NCBI GenBank assembly: GCA_035772405.1
Contig: JAYKKM010000303.1
Coordinates: 2,521,001 to 2,585,000, forward strand
From: Chrysogorgia sp. JL179-B06
Taxonomy: Eukaryota > Cnidaria > Anthozoa > Scleralcyonacea > Chrysogorgiidae
Length of the DNA stretch: 64,000 nt
Reading direction: 5' to 3'
A program made the position numbers and the translations under genes. The notes beneath the pieces were generated by a model. That model saw only the letters and a program-made list of their open reading frames with translations. It searched no databases and was not told the DNA's origin. The first letter of the stretch is position 1, and each line of letters starts with the position of its first letter. This document shows, in pieces, positions 21,446 to 32,906 of the stretch.

Positions 21446-22496
21446 ATTAACAAGACGCCCGCTAGGCGTTAACTCGGGCTACTTGAGGTTGTGGCTTGTT
21501 GAAAGACATATATTGTAGGCAAATTCAGTGATTTGAATTCAATATACACAAATCTATAGTTGTAGGTACAATGGTACATGTTAATGATACAGCTGTCAGT
21601 GCAGGGGTGGTTAAATTTTCCATCATTACAAACCCATAACATAGTGTTGGCCAATGGCTTTGATTATATGAAGGTGAGTTGGCTCAGTATCCAAGCTGGC
21701 TTACTGAGAAGTCTGCCCCACCAAATGAGCCATCCTGTTTGCTGACCTAATCCAGTTCTAGTCAACAGGGTCAGCCTGGCAAGCGAGCCGGCCTGTGCTC
21801 ATGTAATAACAATTCATATGGTCAGTCCGGCAAACAGGTTCAGTTTGAGCAAGCATTAAATCAGTTAATCTTTTTCTCAGTGTATAAGGCATGGCAGTAA
21901 ATCAAACCATGCATTTAGCTGGCAGTAGCAAGGTCAAACAACAACAAACTCTTTACTCCTTGATCTTGATAGTTGGTATGGGTGTCAGAGATTTATATAC
22001 TGTGTGTTCATTTGTAAGCATTTGTGTATAATAATACATGTATGAACAATCGATACAAACTTACTGATAACCCAGAACATTTTGGAGCCCCATTTAAGCT
22101 TACAGGTAAAATATCGAGTGAAACAGGGTTACTCAATGGCAACAATGAGTGTCAGAGATTTATATACTGTACGTTCATTTGTAAGCATTCGCATATAATA
22201 TGAACAATCGATACAAACTTACTGATAACCCAGAACATTTTGGAGCCCCATTTAAGCTTATAATATGTTTGTCCTTGGCTGTTCTTTCCGTCTTCATGAT
22301 TGATCTCTCATCTGTGTTTCTCTCATCTTGGAGAGAATCTTTGCAATGGTTTGCAGGTTTACAGGTCTCGGTAAACTTTTCCAACAGCGATTCATTGGCA
22401 ATAAAACGAAAGTCCGAACTCGCTTCATATTCGCCTGCATGCCTTGCCCCCAAATCAGTAGCCCAAGTGAACGCCTGAGCAGGCGTCTTGTTTAAT
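21446..22496. mobile_element. Non-autonomous element, 1.05 kb, sharing both ends with the Helentron-associated 38-bp motif
   Basis: The left end (21446-21483) is a perfect inverted copy of the motif at 9305-9342. The right end (22457-22496) is a diverged direct copy. Both place GGCGTCTTGTT outermost. The interior has no transposase but contains a direct duplication of about 165 bp (starts at about 21985 and 22150). Inverted termini with a small hairpin plus internal tandem repeats resemble Helentron-derived interspersed elements. Confidence 0.55.
21985..22262. repeat. About 165-bp direct duplication
   Basis: GTCAGAGATTTATATACTGT occurs twice, each followed by ATGAACAATCGATACAAACT and CCATTTAAGCTTA. 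The copies differ by small indels. Confidence 0.8.
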
Positions 22497-22567
22497 TTAA
22501 CAAAAGCAGGCTTAAAAGCAGAGCTGATAAAAGCACCAAGGAAAAGTAACGAAATAAGATTGTAAGA

Positions 22568-22737
22568 ATGAGTCTCCGTTTGATGACACGCGCTCCACCA
22601 AAGAGAATGTTAGTTTTTTTCGAGGCGGATAAAACTACGGCAATTCTGCCCACAAATAGAATTAAGGATAAGGATCAACATGTGGAAGATGGAGTACGAG
22701 AATGGCGAATACGAGGCACTGATTATCAAACTTTATG
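22568..22737 (+). CDS. Orphan first exon with consensus splice donor; unknown protein, BEN-protein-like N-terminus
   Basis: From ATG 22568 the frame runs 56 codons, then meets GTAAGT at 22738. The peptide includes PPKRMLVFFEADKTTAIL and then a basic and acidic stretch ending GTDYQTLW. The opening resembles N-terminal segments seen in invertebrate BEN-domain proteins, but I am unsure. No following exon was recognised; a Tc1-type fragment lies downstream on the other strand. It may be an exon of a decayed multi-copy or captured gene. Confidence 0.4.
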
Positions 22738-22789
22738 GTAAGTTGTTTACATCAAAGTGGTTTAATTCAATGTTGCAAGTTTGTTCCAA

Positions 22790-22890
22790 GGTCCTTCTTC
22801 TTCAAGCATTTTCGTAATTCTTATGGTTGAAATTCCGGTAGACTTCAGCGAAATAATTCTGTTCCTCGCGTATTCCGAAAGCTTACCCAT
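22790..22890 (-). pseudogene. Tc1/mariner-type helix-turn-helix fragment
   Basis: The minus strand from ATG at 22890 encodes MGKLSEYARNRIISL, then GISTIRITKMLEEEG. This is the first helix-turn-helix of Tc1-like transposases, which binds the terminal repeats. The frame then leaves the family and stops. No DDE domain is present. Confidence 0.65.
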
Positions 22891-22954
22891 CACTATTACT
22901 ATAAACACTGTCGCTACTTGTGGTTGTTGACTTTCGTTCCGAAGTGAGACGAAC

Positions 22955-23165
22955 ACACTACGAACCTTGCGTCTCGTGGAACGCAGATTCAGTCAACCGC
23001 AAGACGCACGCTTACTACCCGCAAGACGCACGCAGACGAACCGCAAGACGCACGCAGACGAACCGCAAGACGCACGCAGACGAACCACAAGACGCACGCA
23101 AACGAACCGCAAAACGATCGCGTCTTGGGCTCGGTTTCTGTTAGGTTATTTCTGAGCAGTACTGT
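22955..23165. repeat. 22-bp minisatellite plus 28-bp inverted end (right copy)
   Basis: About six units of GCAAGACGCACGCAGACGAA plus CC, followed by TTCTGTTAGGTTATTTCTGA and the end of the 28-bp repeat. It is the inverse of the structure at 16671-16810. The plus ORFs with RKTHADEPQDA repeats are by-products. Confidence 0.75.
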
Positions 23166-23169
23166 ACTT

Positions 23170-24640
23170 TTAAGTTCGAAGGGTCATTTCAAATCGTTCA
23201 CCACAAATACATTAGCAATGCCAAAGAGCAAATAAAATAAATAATGATGCAGTGACATTGCTCAATATGCAGTGATCGCGAATACTCCCAACTATAAAGT
23301 GCATTAATTCGATATGAATTGGTTATCTGTCATGTAGATTGTCTTAACACGGTTACAATTTTATGAGTGAATAACTGTTGTGAAAATACGTTTATATAGT
23401 TTATAGTTTTGGTTGTTCCCGTCATAATAACAATAATGTTTTCTTAAAAACATGCGCCGCTGGATTATTTATTGATTAAAACCATACTTACCTTTTTACT
23501 CTTCCGACGACACATTGCCATTGTTAGTTGTATAATTTATCCCTCCAGATTTCAGTTTGTGAGAAATATTTTGTGTCTTCAGCAGTTACTTGCGCGAATT
23601 CATTCAACGACAGTCATTTCATTTCAATATACAACCTGTTTCAAGTCAAAAGATGCAGCTGGTGTACCAGTCTCACTGATTTTAATGTTTTTTATTCCTG
23701 TAAAATGTTAAAGCAATCATCAGTTTGGTCGAGCTGAGTGCCAATCATGCAGCGACAGTCGAAAAGCGCTTGAGTACAAAACAGAACAATCTTGACGGAG
23801 AATTGTGTGACCGTGTTATATTCTTGACGGAGGATTGTGTGACCGTGTGTCCATTCTCTCTATATATAGGCTTGCAATATTTTCTATATTTTATTTTCAG
23901 GTATCTATATAAAGACAAGTCAAACAACTCGACATGTTGATCAGTGATCAACACAAATATATCGCCCGTTGAGTAACAAAATTATATACCAAAATTTCAA
24001 CATATTCATAAAGTTATTTGTTGTTTTGCACTTCATGCAATCTCATGCGTAAAAGGATAAAAATACAGCATAAATGTGAACTTAGACAGGCGGATAATCC
24101 ACGAAATTGTAAGTAAAACAATGTGGATGACTGTTTTAAGGAAAACGTTTAAAATAATGTAATTTGGTATTTTTTATTCTGTTTTCTAGTTGACTATATA
24201 TATATATTGACTATTGTACAAGATATTATAGTATATATTACATATACTCGTGGAAGAAAGATAGTACAGAACTCGATTATTTGTCGGTCTAGCGTCGTGA
24301 TTTTTAAAGTTAAAGTAGTGTCCCACACGAGGGTGCGAAACATTTGTTTTTACATAGTTAATAATATACATGTAATATAATATTACTTTGTAATATATAT
24401 TACATAGTTAATAATATACAGGGGATTGCATGTTCCTGTTTCCTATATAATGTAATCTATATAATTGCTGGGGTTATGAAAAGTCTAAAGAGAAGTCTAA
24501 AATCCAACCATAAAGGAGGTCGCTGTTTCTTGCGAGAGTCGTCTCTTACGAGTGATTTTAAATACAGTGTTTGTGTAAAATAATAAAATTATAGAATAAT
24601 TTAATATACAAGAACAAATATATTGACTATACAGCAGGTG
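23170..24640. other. Stretch without recognisable genes
   Basis: AT-rich sequence with a small duplication (TTGACGGAGAATTGTGTGAC and TTGACGGAGGATTGTGTGAC at 23792-23842) and a short TA tract at 24196. No ORF is convincing. Confidence 0.5.
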
Positions 24641-24645
24641 TAGTT

Positions 24646-25295
24646 TGTAACTCCTGGGTTGCCGAATCGAATTTCCAACGAGTTACAGGGGTAGAGATGG
24701 TACAAATAGAATTCCGAACTCAACACAAATGATTAACTCTTTAATTAACAAAGAAACAGTTGATCACAAAATGTTCAAGATGATTAGAAGTCACACAAAA
24801 GCGGAATGTAGCAGTAGAATTAATTGTAGACAACTGTGGGACGATTGCAGTTACGTAGACGAATATAGCAGTGCATGTAGAGGATTGCAGCAGTGTAGGT
24901 TCGAACTGAAACACGACAGTGAAATAGAACTACCGATTAGCTAAAGGTTAACTATTCTTACGCATGCAGATACTGACTAATACTAACGATAAATTTACGA
25001 TTATACATACAGGATTAAATGAACTTACTTTGGTTTACACTTGTACCAAGTAGCGATTGATCGGGTAGCGATTTGTAGCAGTAAAAGTCCCTTAACTTTG
25101 TCGCGTCTATATATACTGTAACACAGTCTTGACTATACTAACAATGTCCACAAATTGTCCCAAACTACGTATTACCAAATTGTCCCAAACTACGTATTAC
25201 CATTTCCGTAACAAACAAAGAAGCACTAAAGCATGAAAGGTCCCATTCATGCTGACTACCATAATGATTAATAAGATAAGCGTTTCAAACTAACA
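24646..25295 (-). repeat. BEL LTR (3' LTR of the minus-strand element), 650 bp
   Basis: It shares its first 300 and last 90 or so bases with the other LTR. It retains about 240 bp missing from the other copy, including a 25-bp direct duplication (AAATTGTCCCAAACTACGTA...) at about 25151-25200. Confidence 0.9.
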
Positions 25296-25334
25296 TTCCG
25301 GCCCCTTAAAGACTTCTCTGCGAGAAAGCCTTTA

Positions 25335-26910
25335 TATATAATAATAACTTTATTAATAACCATCTTTAGATGATAAATACAATGGTTTTACAGAATATAA
25401 ATGAATGTAAAAATGTTACAGGATATCTAAGAATATGAAATATATATTTACAGATAAATGTACAATGTAAGAAATTGTTATAATTTAGAAATATTTAAGA
25501 ATTTATAAAAGTCTTAACGAGCGTGGTAAAAAGGATTGTTTATGTCTTTCAGTTCCAGAGAATGGCATAGCAGGCTTGTATATACTTCCTGATCTAAGAT
25601 TATATTTGTGATTATTATTAGTAATAAACTTAGAACATGGGTGATTTTCCTTATCAATAATTATTTGCAGTTCATGCTTGGTCGCTTCGATGCGCCTCGT
25701 GCTAAGCTTTTCAAGAGAGTCTCTTGGTATTCCTATGATAGATAGACTTCTGTTCTGAACTTTCTCAATTTCTTCTATAAGGTAGTTTGGTAAGCCACCC
25801 CAAATAAGGGCTGCATATTCAAGGAGTGGTCTTATTTTAGAACAGAACATAGTTATGCCAATGTCAACAGGAAGTCTTGCCTTCCTACATTCTCGCAGGT
25901 GAAAGAGTCTCTTGTTTGCCTTGCCCGTGATTTCTTCGACGTGGCTATTCCATTTTAGGTTTTTCTGGCAGTATACTCCCAGGAGCTTAAATTTAGGGAC
26001 TCTTTCAATGGGATTATTTTCCAGAGTGATGGCGTTGGGTTCAGGCATATCCTTAAATGTGATCCACATATCTTTGGTTTTGGAACCATTTATTACCATC
26101 TTATTATTTATTGCCCATTGTTGCATGCTGTCGAGAGCTTGTTGCATGTGGCTTGTTTCTATTAGGCCAATGGATTCATATAGAGTGCAATCATCTGCAT
26201 ACTTACAAATACGGATGCGATCCCTGATGTCCTGAGGAATGGCATCCTCAAGATCGTTTATAAAAAAGTTAAAGAGGGACGGTGAGAGAACAGAACCTTG
26301 GGGTACACCCGCAGGGCAAGAAGCATTTGATGAAAGGATGCCAGGAAGTTTTACTTGTTGTGTTCTATCCCTCAAAAAACTGCGGATCCACTCCCAGAAA
26401 CCTTTGTTAATGTTAAAAGAGGCAAGTTTAGTCAACAGTATGTTGTGGTTGACATAGTCGAACGCCTTACGAAAGTCCAAGAAGATGGCATGAATTTCCT
26501 TACGGCCAGCCGCGGTATTATCGGTGGAGTCGAACCATGATTGTGTTATGTCTACAAGAGCAGAGACAGTTGATCGATTCTTGGTAAAAGCATGCTGATT
26601 ATCACGGGTATCAAGATCTTTACTATTAAGTAGCAGCTGTACTTTTTCCAATACTTTGGCCATCTGAGGAAGCACTGAAATTTGTCTAAAGTCAGTTTCA
26701 ATGCATGCTGGTGGATGAATTTTTGGTACAGGACTTATAAGGCCGTGTTTATACAATGTTGGGTAAGTTTTTTGTTCAATGCTAGTACAAACTATGTCGT
26801 GCACAACAACCGCAAGTTCCTCATGGTATCGTTTCAGAAGCCATGCAGGAATACCATCAGAGCCCGTGGCTTTCTTGGGATTTATGGTTTTAAGAATAAA
26901 TTCCGCGTAT
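25335..26910 (-). mobile_element. 5'-truncated LINE (Jockey/CR1 group) inside the BEL element
   Basis: It is flanked by near-identical 23-bp duplications starting ACTTCTCTGCG at 25312-25334 and 26911-26933. The ORF (25503-26910, open to the junction) is a reverse transcriptase: KKATGSDGIPAWLL near the start, FLDFRKAFDYVNH, GVPQGSVLSP and the catalytic CKYADDCTLYE. It ends with the typical tail NLKWNSHVEEITGK. The endonuclease is lost by 5' truncation. The 3' end carries an ATT-rich tail. Confidence 0.9.
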
Positions 26911-27042
26911 ACTTCTCTGCGAAAAAGCCTTTACACTAAACTTAATAGAACAAGTTTGGAACGTGCTAACTATACTAAATATGATATTGCTAAAGATAAA
27001 TGTTCGTAAAATATTAATACTAAAGTCAATAAAGAGTTTGTG

Positions 27043-27327
27043 CTACTTATCGTCACTTGATGTAGCTGCTGTCTCCAGGAGGACGATCTTGGTGATTGGT
27101 CGCACCAACACCGTTGTGGCGGTCTTTATCTTCACTGATCGCACCAGACCATCTTTGCTGTTGGGGTGCACTTCCAAGATACGTCCGAGTGGCCAGGAAT
27201 TGCGAGGCGTCTTGTCATCCAGAACCAAGACTATATCGTCAACAGCGACGTTTCTTCTCTTCTTGTTCCACTTTTGCCTCTCTTGTAGGGATGGAAGGTA
27301 TTCTCGTACCCAACGTCGCCAGAACAC
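27043..27327 (-). pseudogene. BEL pol C-terminal DUF5641-like domain
   Basis: The translation FWRRWVREYLPSLQERQKW then VGDIVLVLDD-like sequence (VDDIVLVLDDKTPRNSWPL) is the short chromodomain-like region after BEL integrases. It is thought to guide integration or bind RNA. The frame differs from the integrase fragments upstream. Confidence 0.8.
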
Positions 27328-27348
27328 GTCAGCAAGGTACTGAACTTG

Positions 27349-28167
27349 TCACCAACGACGTTGAATGTAGTTGTCTTCTTTCGTAAACTTTCCTGGTGGG
27401 ATAGAGGATCCAGGGTTCAGCAGTAGCAGGTGGTGAGGGGTTAGAGCTTCCAGATCGCGAGGGTCATCCGACACTTTGGTAATGGGTCGTCCGTTAACAA
27501 TGGATTCCACCTCGCACATCAGGGTACTGAGACCTTCGTCGTCTGTTACTTGTTCTCGCATCAGTGACTTCATCACCTTTCTCACCGTCCTGATGCACCT
27601 CTCCTATACCCCACCTTGGTGAGAGCTGGCAGGCGGGTTGAATATCCACTTGATATTGCGTTGTAGCAAAGACTCGTGAATTCTTTGCTGATTCCAAGCG
27701 TCGACTGCTTCTCGAAGCTCTTTCTCTCCTTTAACGAAGTTGCCTCCGTTGTCGGAGCGAATTTCTTCCGGTTTTCCCCTTCTTGCGATGAACCTCCTCA
27801 GAGCGTTGATGAAAGACTCTGTATCCAAGGAGTGAGCGACTTCAATATGGATTGCTCGAACAACAAGGCAGGTAAACAGTACACCGTACTGTTTTACGTC
27901 ACTTCTTCCGCGGCGAACTGTAAACGGTCCGAAGCAGTCTACTACAACATAATTGAAGGGTGGTTTGCAAGGCGTGATTCGATCTTCTGCAAGACTTGCC
28001 ATCTTCTGCTGCAGGACTGGCGCTTGTCGTCTTCTGCAGTCGAAGCAGGTGTTGACCATGTTGCATATGTTAGCTCTTGCTTTAATGATCCAGTATCTTT
28101 GTCTGATCAGTGACAAAGTGTATTCCAGGCCAGAGTGCCCAAAAGCTTGGTGATAGTACCTTAACAA
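27349..28167 (-). pseudogene. BEL integrase, broken by a frameshift and stop near 27600
   Basis: The zinc-binding HHCC part is seen as YYHQAFGHSGLEYTLSLI...CFDC at the start. The catalytic core follows with NYVVVDCFGPF (first Asp), RSDNGGNFVKGEKELREAV (second Asp and Glu region) and FNPPASSHQGGV. At about 27604 the frame stops; the remainder (27349-27585) continues as VESIVNGRPITKVSDDP and LTPHHLLLLNPGS. The enzyme would join retrotransposon cDNA to the genome. No intact frame covers the whole domain. Confidence 0.85.
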
Positions 28168-28927
28168 TCAGGTCAACGACGTGGTGTTTCTTAGGCAAAA
28201 TGACTGGATGCTTAGCCTCGTTGTCCAGAGGTGCTCGTTGCAGTCGCCTCCCAACTCGTATGAGGCCGCAATCCAGAATCGGATCAAGTTTGTTGATACT
28301 GCTGTCTTTCCTTAGTGAATTCTTCTTGCTGATTGTTTTTGCTGATTGTTCAACTTGGATGAGACACAGCAGTTCGTCTTCAAAGCATTCCTTCTGTACT
28401 TGCTTGAGGATCTCTCGTTCTGCGTTGTTCATCTCGATCACGCTAATGGGTATGATTACGTTCGCTGACCGTTGTACGTCGGTTGCCTTTCCCAACTTGC
28501 GCTCGTTGCTAAGCTTTAGCAAGTTAGCTCTATAGCGAAGAATCCACGCCACTGTTTTCTTTAGACTACTCCATGAAGAAATGCGCTGGAAACAATCGGT
28601 TACGTGGTTAGGAGGTGGTTTAGCTGAGCTTGCACACACTCTAGCTGCCTTCTTGATTTCTAGCTCTTCGTGAGAGGCATTGCACAGGTCTGCGGGCTTC
28701 TGTGGCCATGTTTCGCTTGGTTGTGTGAGGAAGCTCGGACCATTTATCCAACGTTGGAGCGAATCAGCTGAAACTCCTCTAGATGCTTCGTCAGCTGGAT
28801 TGGATTGAGTGCAATGTCGACGTATTTCCACTGGGACGGCGTGGATGCTTCTTGTATTGTTGCCAGGCGGTTTGCAACATAGGTTTGGAATCTTGTAGCT
28901 TCGTTCTCGATATAGCGCAGCACGCAT
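28082..28927 (-). pseudogene. BEL pol: end of RNase H and spacer to integrase
   Basis: The frame picks up the RNase H end with QSNPADEASRGVSADSL (the DxxSRG signature), followed by a basic and acidic spacer (RVGRRLQRAPLDNEAKHPVI). It overlaps the RT frame by about 180 bp and the integrase frame by 85 bp, so two frameshifts bound it. The protein order is normal for BEL elements. Confidence 0.8.
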
Positions 28928-30156
28928 GTGCTGTCAGTCCAGAAAAATAACTGGTCAACTGGCAAATCCAATTCTCTTCGCGTAATTCTGTCGAGTCTCG
29001 TCGCTACAACGGCTACCGATAATTCCATTCTCGGTATCGTCACTGGTTTGAGAGGAGAGAGTCTCGACTTCCCCATTACGAAGGAGCAATGAGCTTTGCC
29101 ACGGTTGTCGACGATCCTCAGGTACGTCACTGCGCCATATCCTCGCTGTGAGACGTCGGAGAAGTGGTGAAGTTGGCTGGAAGTTATCTCGCCGAGGTGT
29201 GTTGGCTTAAAACAACGATCTATAGTGAGCTCTTCGAGCTTGGGCAGTTCCTTCAACCAGGTTTGCCATCGTTTCTGGTCTTCTTCGGGTATCTCGTCAT
29301 CCCAGTCAAGTTTCTTTCGGCATAGATCTTGTAGAATCAACTTGGCTTGGAGGATGAATGGGGCAGCGAATCCTAACGGATCGTAGACGGAACTTACGAC
29401 GGAAAGTATTCCTCTTCTCATTGCTGGCTTCTCCTTGACTGAAATCTTGAAGGCAAACTGGTCTGAGGCAACGTTCCATTGAACTCCAAGCGCTCTCTCT
29501 AGGTGTGGTTCTGCGAAATCCAGGTCTTTAACTGACGAAGATCTCTCCGATTCCGGTTGCGCGTTGATGACTTCGTTTGAGTTCGAAACCCATTTGGTTA
29601 GATGAAACCCACCTCTAGCCAGTAGCTCACGCAGTTGGTTCGCCAAGCGGATAGCTTTCTCGACTGAATCGATCGATTTCAAGCAGTCATCGACGTAGAA
29701 GTTCCTTTGAACTGTTTCGACTGTAATGGGGTCAAATTCTGCCTTGTTATCTTCCGCTGTCTTTCGTAACGCGAAACTTGCACAGCTTGGAGACGAGGCT
29801 CCGCCAAATAAGTGCACCATCATCTGGAACTCTTCTGGTGGTTGATCGGGATCGCCATCCGGCCACCACAGCAACCTCAACGCGTCACAGTCGCTGGGTC
29901 GGACACGCACCTGGTGAAACATCGCCTCTACGTCAGACATGAAGGCCACTGCCTCCTGACGGAATCTGGTTAAAAAACCAACGAGCGAATTCGTTAGATC
30001 CGGCCCCTGTAGCAGCTGGTCGTTCAGCGAGGTATCACGATACTTTGCTGAGCAATTGAATACCACTCTAATCTTGCCAGGCTTTTGTGGATTAAAGACG
30101 GGGTGGTGTGGCAGGTACCAGTGGGTGTTAAGAGGACCAAGGTCGCGGTTTTCCAC
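28744..30156 (-). pseudogene. BEL reverse transcriptase/RNase H
   Basis: A 470-codon frame. Motifs in order: YLPHHPVFNPQKPGKIRVVF, LLQGPDLTNSLVG, FMSDVEAMFHQVRV (first catalytic Asp), SSPSCASFALRKTAEDN, and NFYVDDCLKS (YVDD active site). It continues into RNase H with FSDVSQRGYGAVTYLR and FFWTDSTCVLRYI. Upstream the frame overlaps the 30128-30586 segment (VLNGPLGRKG, the BEL linker) by a shift. The enzyme copies the element's RNA to DNA. Confidence 0.9.
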
Positions 30157-30586
30157 TCGCCTTGCGTAGCCCTTTTAGCAAGTCGTCCATGAATTCCTTG
30201 TACTTGTTCATCACCACTGGATCGCTTTGTAGCCTTCTCTTTAGCAGCTTCAGTCGGTGTTCTGCAAGCGACTTGTTGTTGCGAAGGAAAGGAGGATAAT
30301 TCTTCCACGGAAGCGCTATTTCGTAGAGGCCATTCTTGATCGTTGCAGTGCTTTGCATGATTTCCAAAGCCTTCCGGTCATTCTGTGACATCGATGTCTT
30401 CGACTCGTAGCTGGAGTCGCTAAATTCTTGATTGCAGAATCTTTCGAACTGCTCACTCAACTCCGTATTTGCTTGGATGAAGTTGCCAGTGCGGGTTTGG
30501 TTGCCCTTTCTGCCGAGTGGACCATTTAAAACCCAACCAAATATAGTTCGCGTAGCAAACGGACCACCATTCTTCCTCTCTCTCAC
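30128..30586 (-). pseudogene. BEL pol: protease-to-RT linker
   Basis: Conserved BEL phrases TIFGWVLNGPLG, FWNQEFSDS-like FCNQEFSDSSY and SQNDRKALEIM are present, ending with YKEFMDDLLKG. It overlaps both neighbours by a few bases, in different frames. Confidence 0.75.
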
Positions 30587-31179
30587 TTCCCTTGGTTGCA
30601 GAACCTCAGCAGCCCCACGTCGGCGTCGATGTGTGGAATCTGTATTCGTCTCAGATGTGACCAGCGATTGACATCCGTTTGATCAGCTATGCTCTCGCGA
30701 GAGATGGGCAGGCTTGGCCTGGAGAAAACCATAGGTAGCTCAACGAAGTTGTCCTCCTTCAGATCGAAGACTTCCAAGTTAACGAAGGAACTGTCGATAG
30801 GCATGTTGGCACTCTCTAAGGTTGTAAGAGACAGTGTCATTTTTGTTCCTTCTAGATTAAGTTGCTTCATCAATTTTTCGGTGCAAAAGGAAGTGTTCGA
30901 ACCGTTGTCCAAGAATGCGTATGTTTCAACTGTCTTGTCCCTTCCCTTGACCTTCACCTTCACTGGAACTACTGCGAGCGCGGTGATAGATGTACCCTTG
31001 GTAGCACGCTGAGGACTATCCATGGTTCTAACATAGCCGTTGTTAGATTCCTTTTCGGCAGTTCTTGTCGAGGCATCTTTAGTTTTCTCCCTTTCCTCTG
31101 AATTAACTGGCTGAGGATTCGTTTTGGGTTCCTTCGAATGCAAGAAGGTAGAATGTTTATCGGTACAGTCCTTGCACAC
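30583..31179 (-). pseudogene. BEL aspartic protease (DUF1758-like) region
   Basis: The translation VETYAFLDNGSNTSFCTEKL contains the active-site D-x-G (here DNGSNTSF) of BEL-type proteases, preceded by a KVKGRDKTV beta strand. The C-terminal part carries PISRESIADQTDVNRWSHL, a conserved region before RT. The protease would process the polyprotein. The frame ends at 30583, just as the pol linker frame begins. Confidence 0.85.
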
Positions 31180-32159
31180 GACAGAAGCTCTTCTTAGGGC
31201 AATCTCGCACGAAGTGACCCGGTATCAAGCAATTGATACAAAGCCTTTTCATACGAACGAACTTGTATCGATTTTCCACACTCATTTTCTTGAACGCGTC
31301 ACATTGAGAGAGCCAGTGGGTTTCATCACAGGAAGGACATTTGACGCCTTTGCCACTCGTCGCACTAGGTGGTATCGGCCTACCGTGTGTAGCGCAGTTT
31401 TTCGCACTCGGATGCTGTTTCCTACTATACACAAAATCGTTCCGTTTAGTATCACCCGAGATTTTACCGAAAATAGGATGATTTGCCACTCTCGCTCTAG
31501 TTTCGATGAAGCTCGTAATGTCCTTTACGGTGACATCTCGGTTTTCCCTTTGCAGTATGGTGTCAACCTGCTCACGCCACCTTAGCTTTAGACTGAAGGG
31601 TAGCCTGTCGACAATTTTTCTCAGTCCATCCGGATTTTCTAGCTTGCTGATGTAGCCGATTTCCTTGAGGGTATTGCTGCAGCTGGTTAGCAATATGGAA
31701 AACTTTTGCAGGCCAGGGCCATCTTCTGCTTTGATAGGTGGGCCACTTGAGATCTGATTTACAAATGCAGTAGCGATTTTGTACGCCTGACCATATCTTT
31801 CCAATAGCAGTTTTCTCGCTTCGCGGTAGCCTTCGTCTTCTTTCATAGAAAGACAGCTGCACATTAACTGTTGTACTTGCCCGGACGTGTACTGAACCAA
31901 ATGGTACAATCTCGCACTCGAACTGCTCGTTTTTCGCTCTATTAGATTTTCGAACGCACGAATAAAGTCACAATATTGGGTAGCGTCGCGGTCGAAAACA
32001 GGAAGATCCGGGTTGCGGAAGAGTCAGGGCCGTGACATTTTCTTGTTGATGCTTGAGTAGCTGATGAAGAGCGTGGCTTTGTCGGTCTTGAGAATCTAGC
32101 ATCTTGGCAATAATGTCTCCATTTGCGCTGTCGGGAGGGATAGCGTCAGGATTCAACAT
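31157..32159 (-). pseudogene. BEL gag, C-terminal half (DUF1759-like and zinc knuckles), frameshifted
   Basis: The second frame (31157-31909) gives LYHLVQYTSGQVQQLMCSCL and LQKFSILLTSCSNTLKEIG, as in the DUF1759 domain. Two zinc-binding motifs follow: CPSCDETHWLSQC and CINCLIPGHFVRDC. The preceding frame (31968-32159) has LLKHQQENVTALTLPQPG; between the two, the DUF1759 start can be read only with a frame change near 31990. The protein packages element RNA. Confidence 0.8.
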
Positions 32160-32285
32160 TTGCGCTCTTAATTGAGGTGTTTCAAATCTATCTCGCGGAG
32201 TATACGGCTGATTCGGTTTGGTAGGCGTGGATTGCGCTTCGTTGCGTTTAGTTGCGTTACGCTGTGGCGTGGCCTCTATGTTCGA

Positions 32286-32732
32286 CTAAGTTACCAAGGC
32301 GGCTCGTGGATCGAGTATGGCTTCAATATCCTCGCCCGTTTGGTCGATAACGTATAAATTACTCAATTCATGCGCCTCGGCTTTGGCGTAAGCCATTTCT
32401 TCGGCTTCGGCTTTAGCGATAAACATCTGAAGCTCTAAATGCTTCTTTTTCTGTTTCAGCCTTAGCTCTTCTTCTTCAATAGCGTAAAGGCGTTCTAATG
32501 CTGCAGCTTCGGCTTCGAGAACTGCCCTCTTTGCGGCTGCTTTAGCCTTTGCGCTTGTTGAGCTTCGGATTGAGGATCTAGAGCTAGCGCGCGATCGTAT
32601 GGAAAGTCTAGAGCCATCCTGAGAACCGATGTTTCTGGCTGAATCTTCGGGTCTAATATCCGTGCTAGCGTGTGGCGTATCTGCCGACATTGTCAATTCA
32701 CGCAATCTTAGCAAATCCTTTCCGTTGTCCAT
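32286..32732 (-). pseudogene. BEL gag, N-terminal coiled-coil part
   Basis: It begins at ATG 32732 (MDNGKDLLRLRELTMSAD). The middle is an alanine- and glutamate-rich coiled coil (KAKAAAKRAVLEAEAAALE, then EEELRLKQKKKHLELQ). It stops at 32286 before the next gag frame, which is probably a result of decay in this copy. Confidence 0.75.
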
Positions 32733-32906
32733 TACGAGGTGATAAGTGCTGCTGTCGTCGCGCGCGGACGTTGCGTTTTAAATTACCAATACCGATAATA
32801 AGTTGACCACATGCGGATTAACACAATAGCATATTATGAATCGAGTTTCAGTTCTTTACCACAGTGTTCCAATTCATTTACGACAATGTAATTCAAATTC
32901 GAACTA

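Noticed and set aside
22920..23155. Plus ORFs with repeated ARRTQTNRKT
   Set aside because: By-product of the second 22-bp minisatellite.
16671..23165. Single 6.5-kb DNA transposon bounded by the 28-bp inverted repeats
   Set aside because: Flanking bases do not match (GCTCGATA versus TACTTTTA), so no target duplication supports one unit; kept only as a possibility.
26239..31585. Many plus-strand ORFs of 60-150 codons
   Set aside because: They are antisense shadows of the LINE and BEL coding regions.
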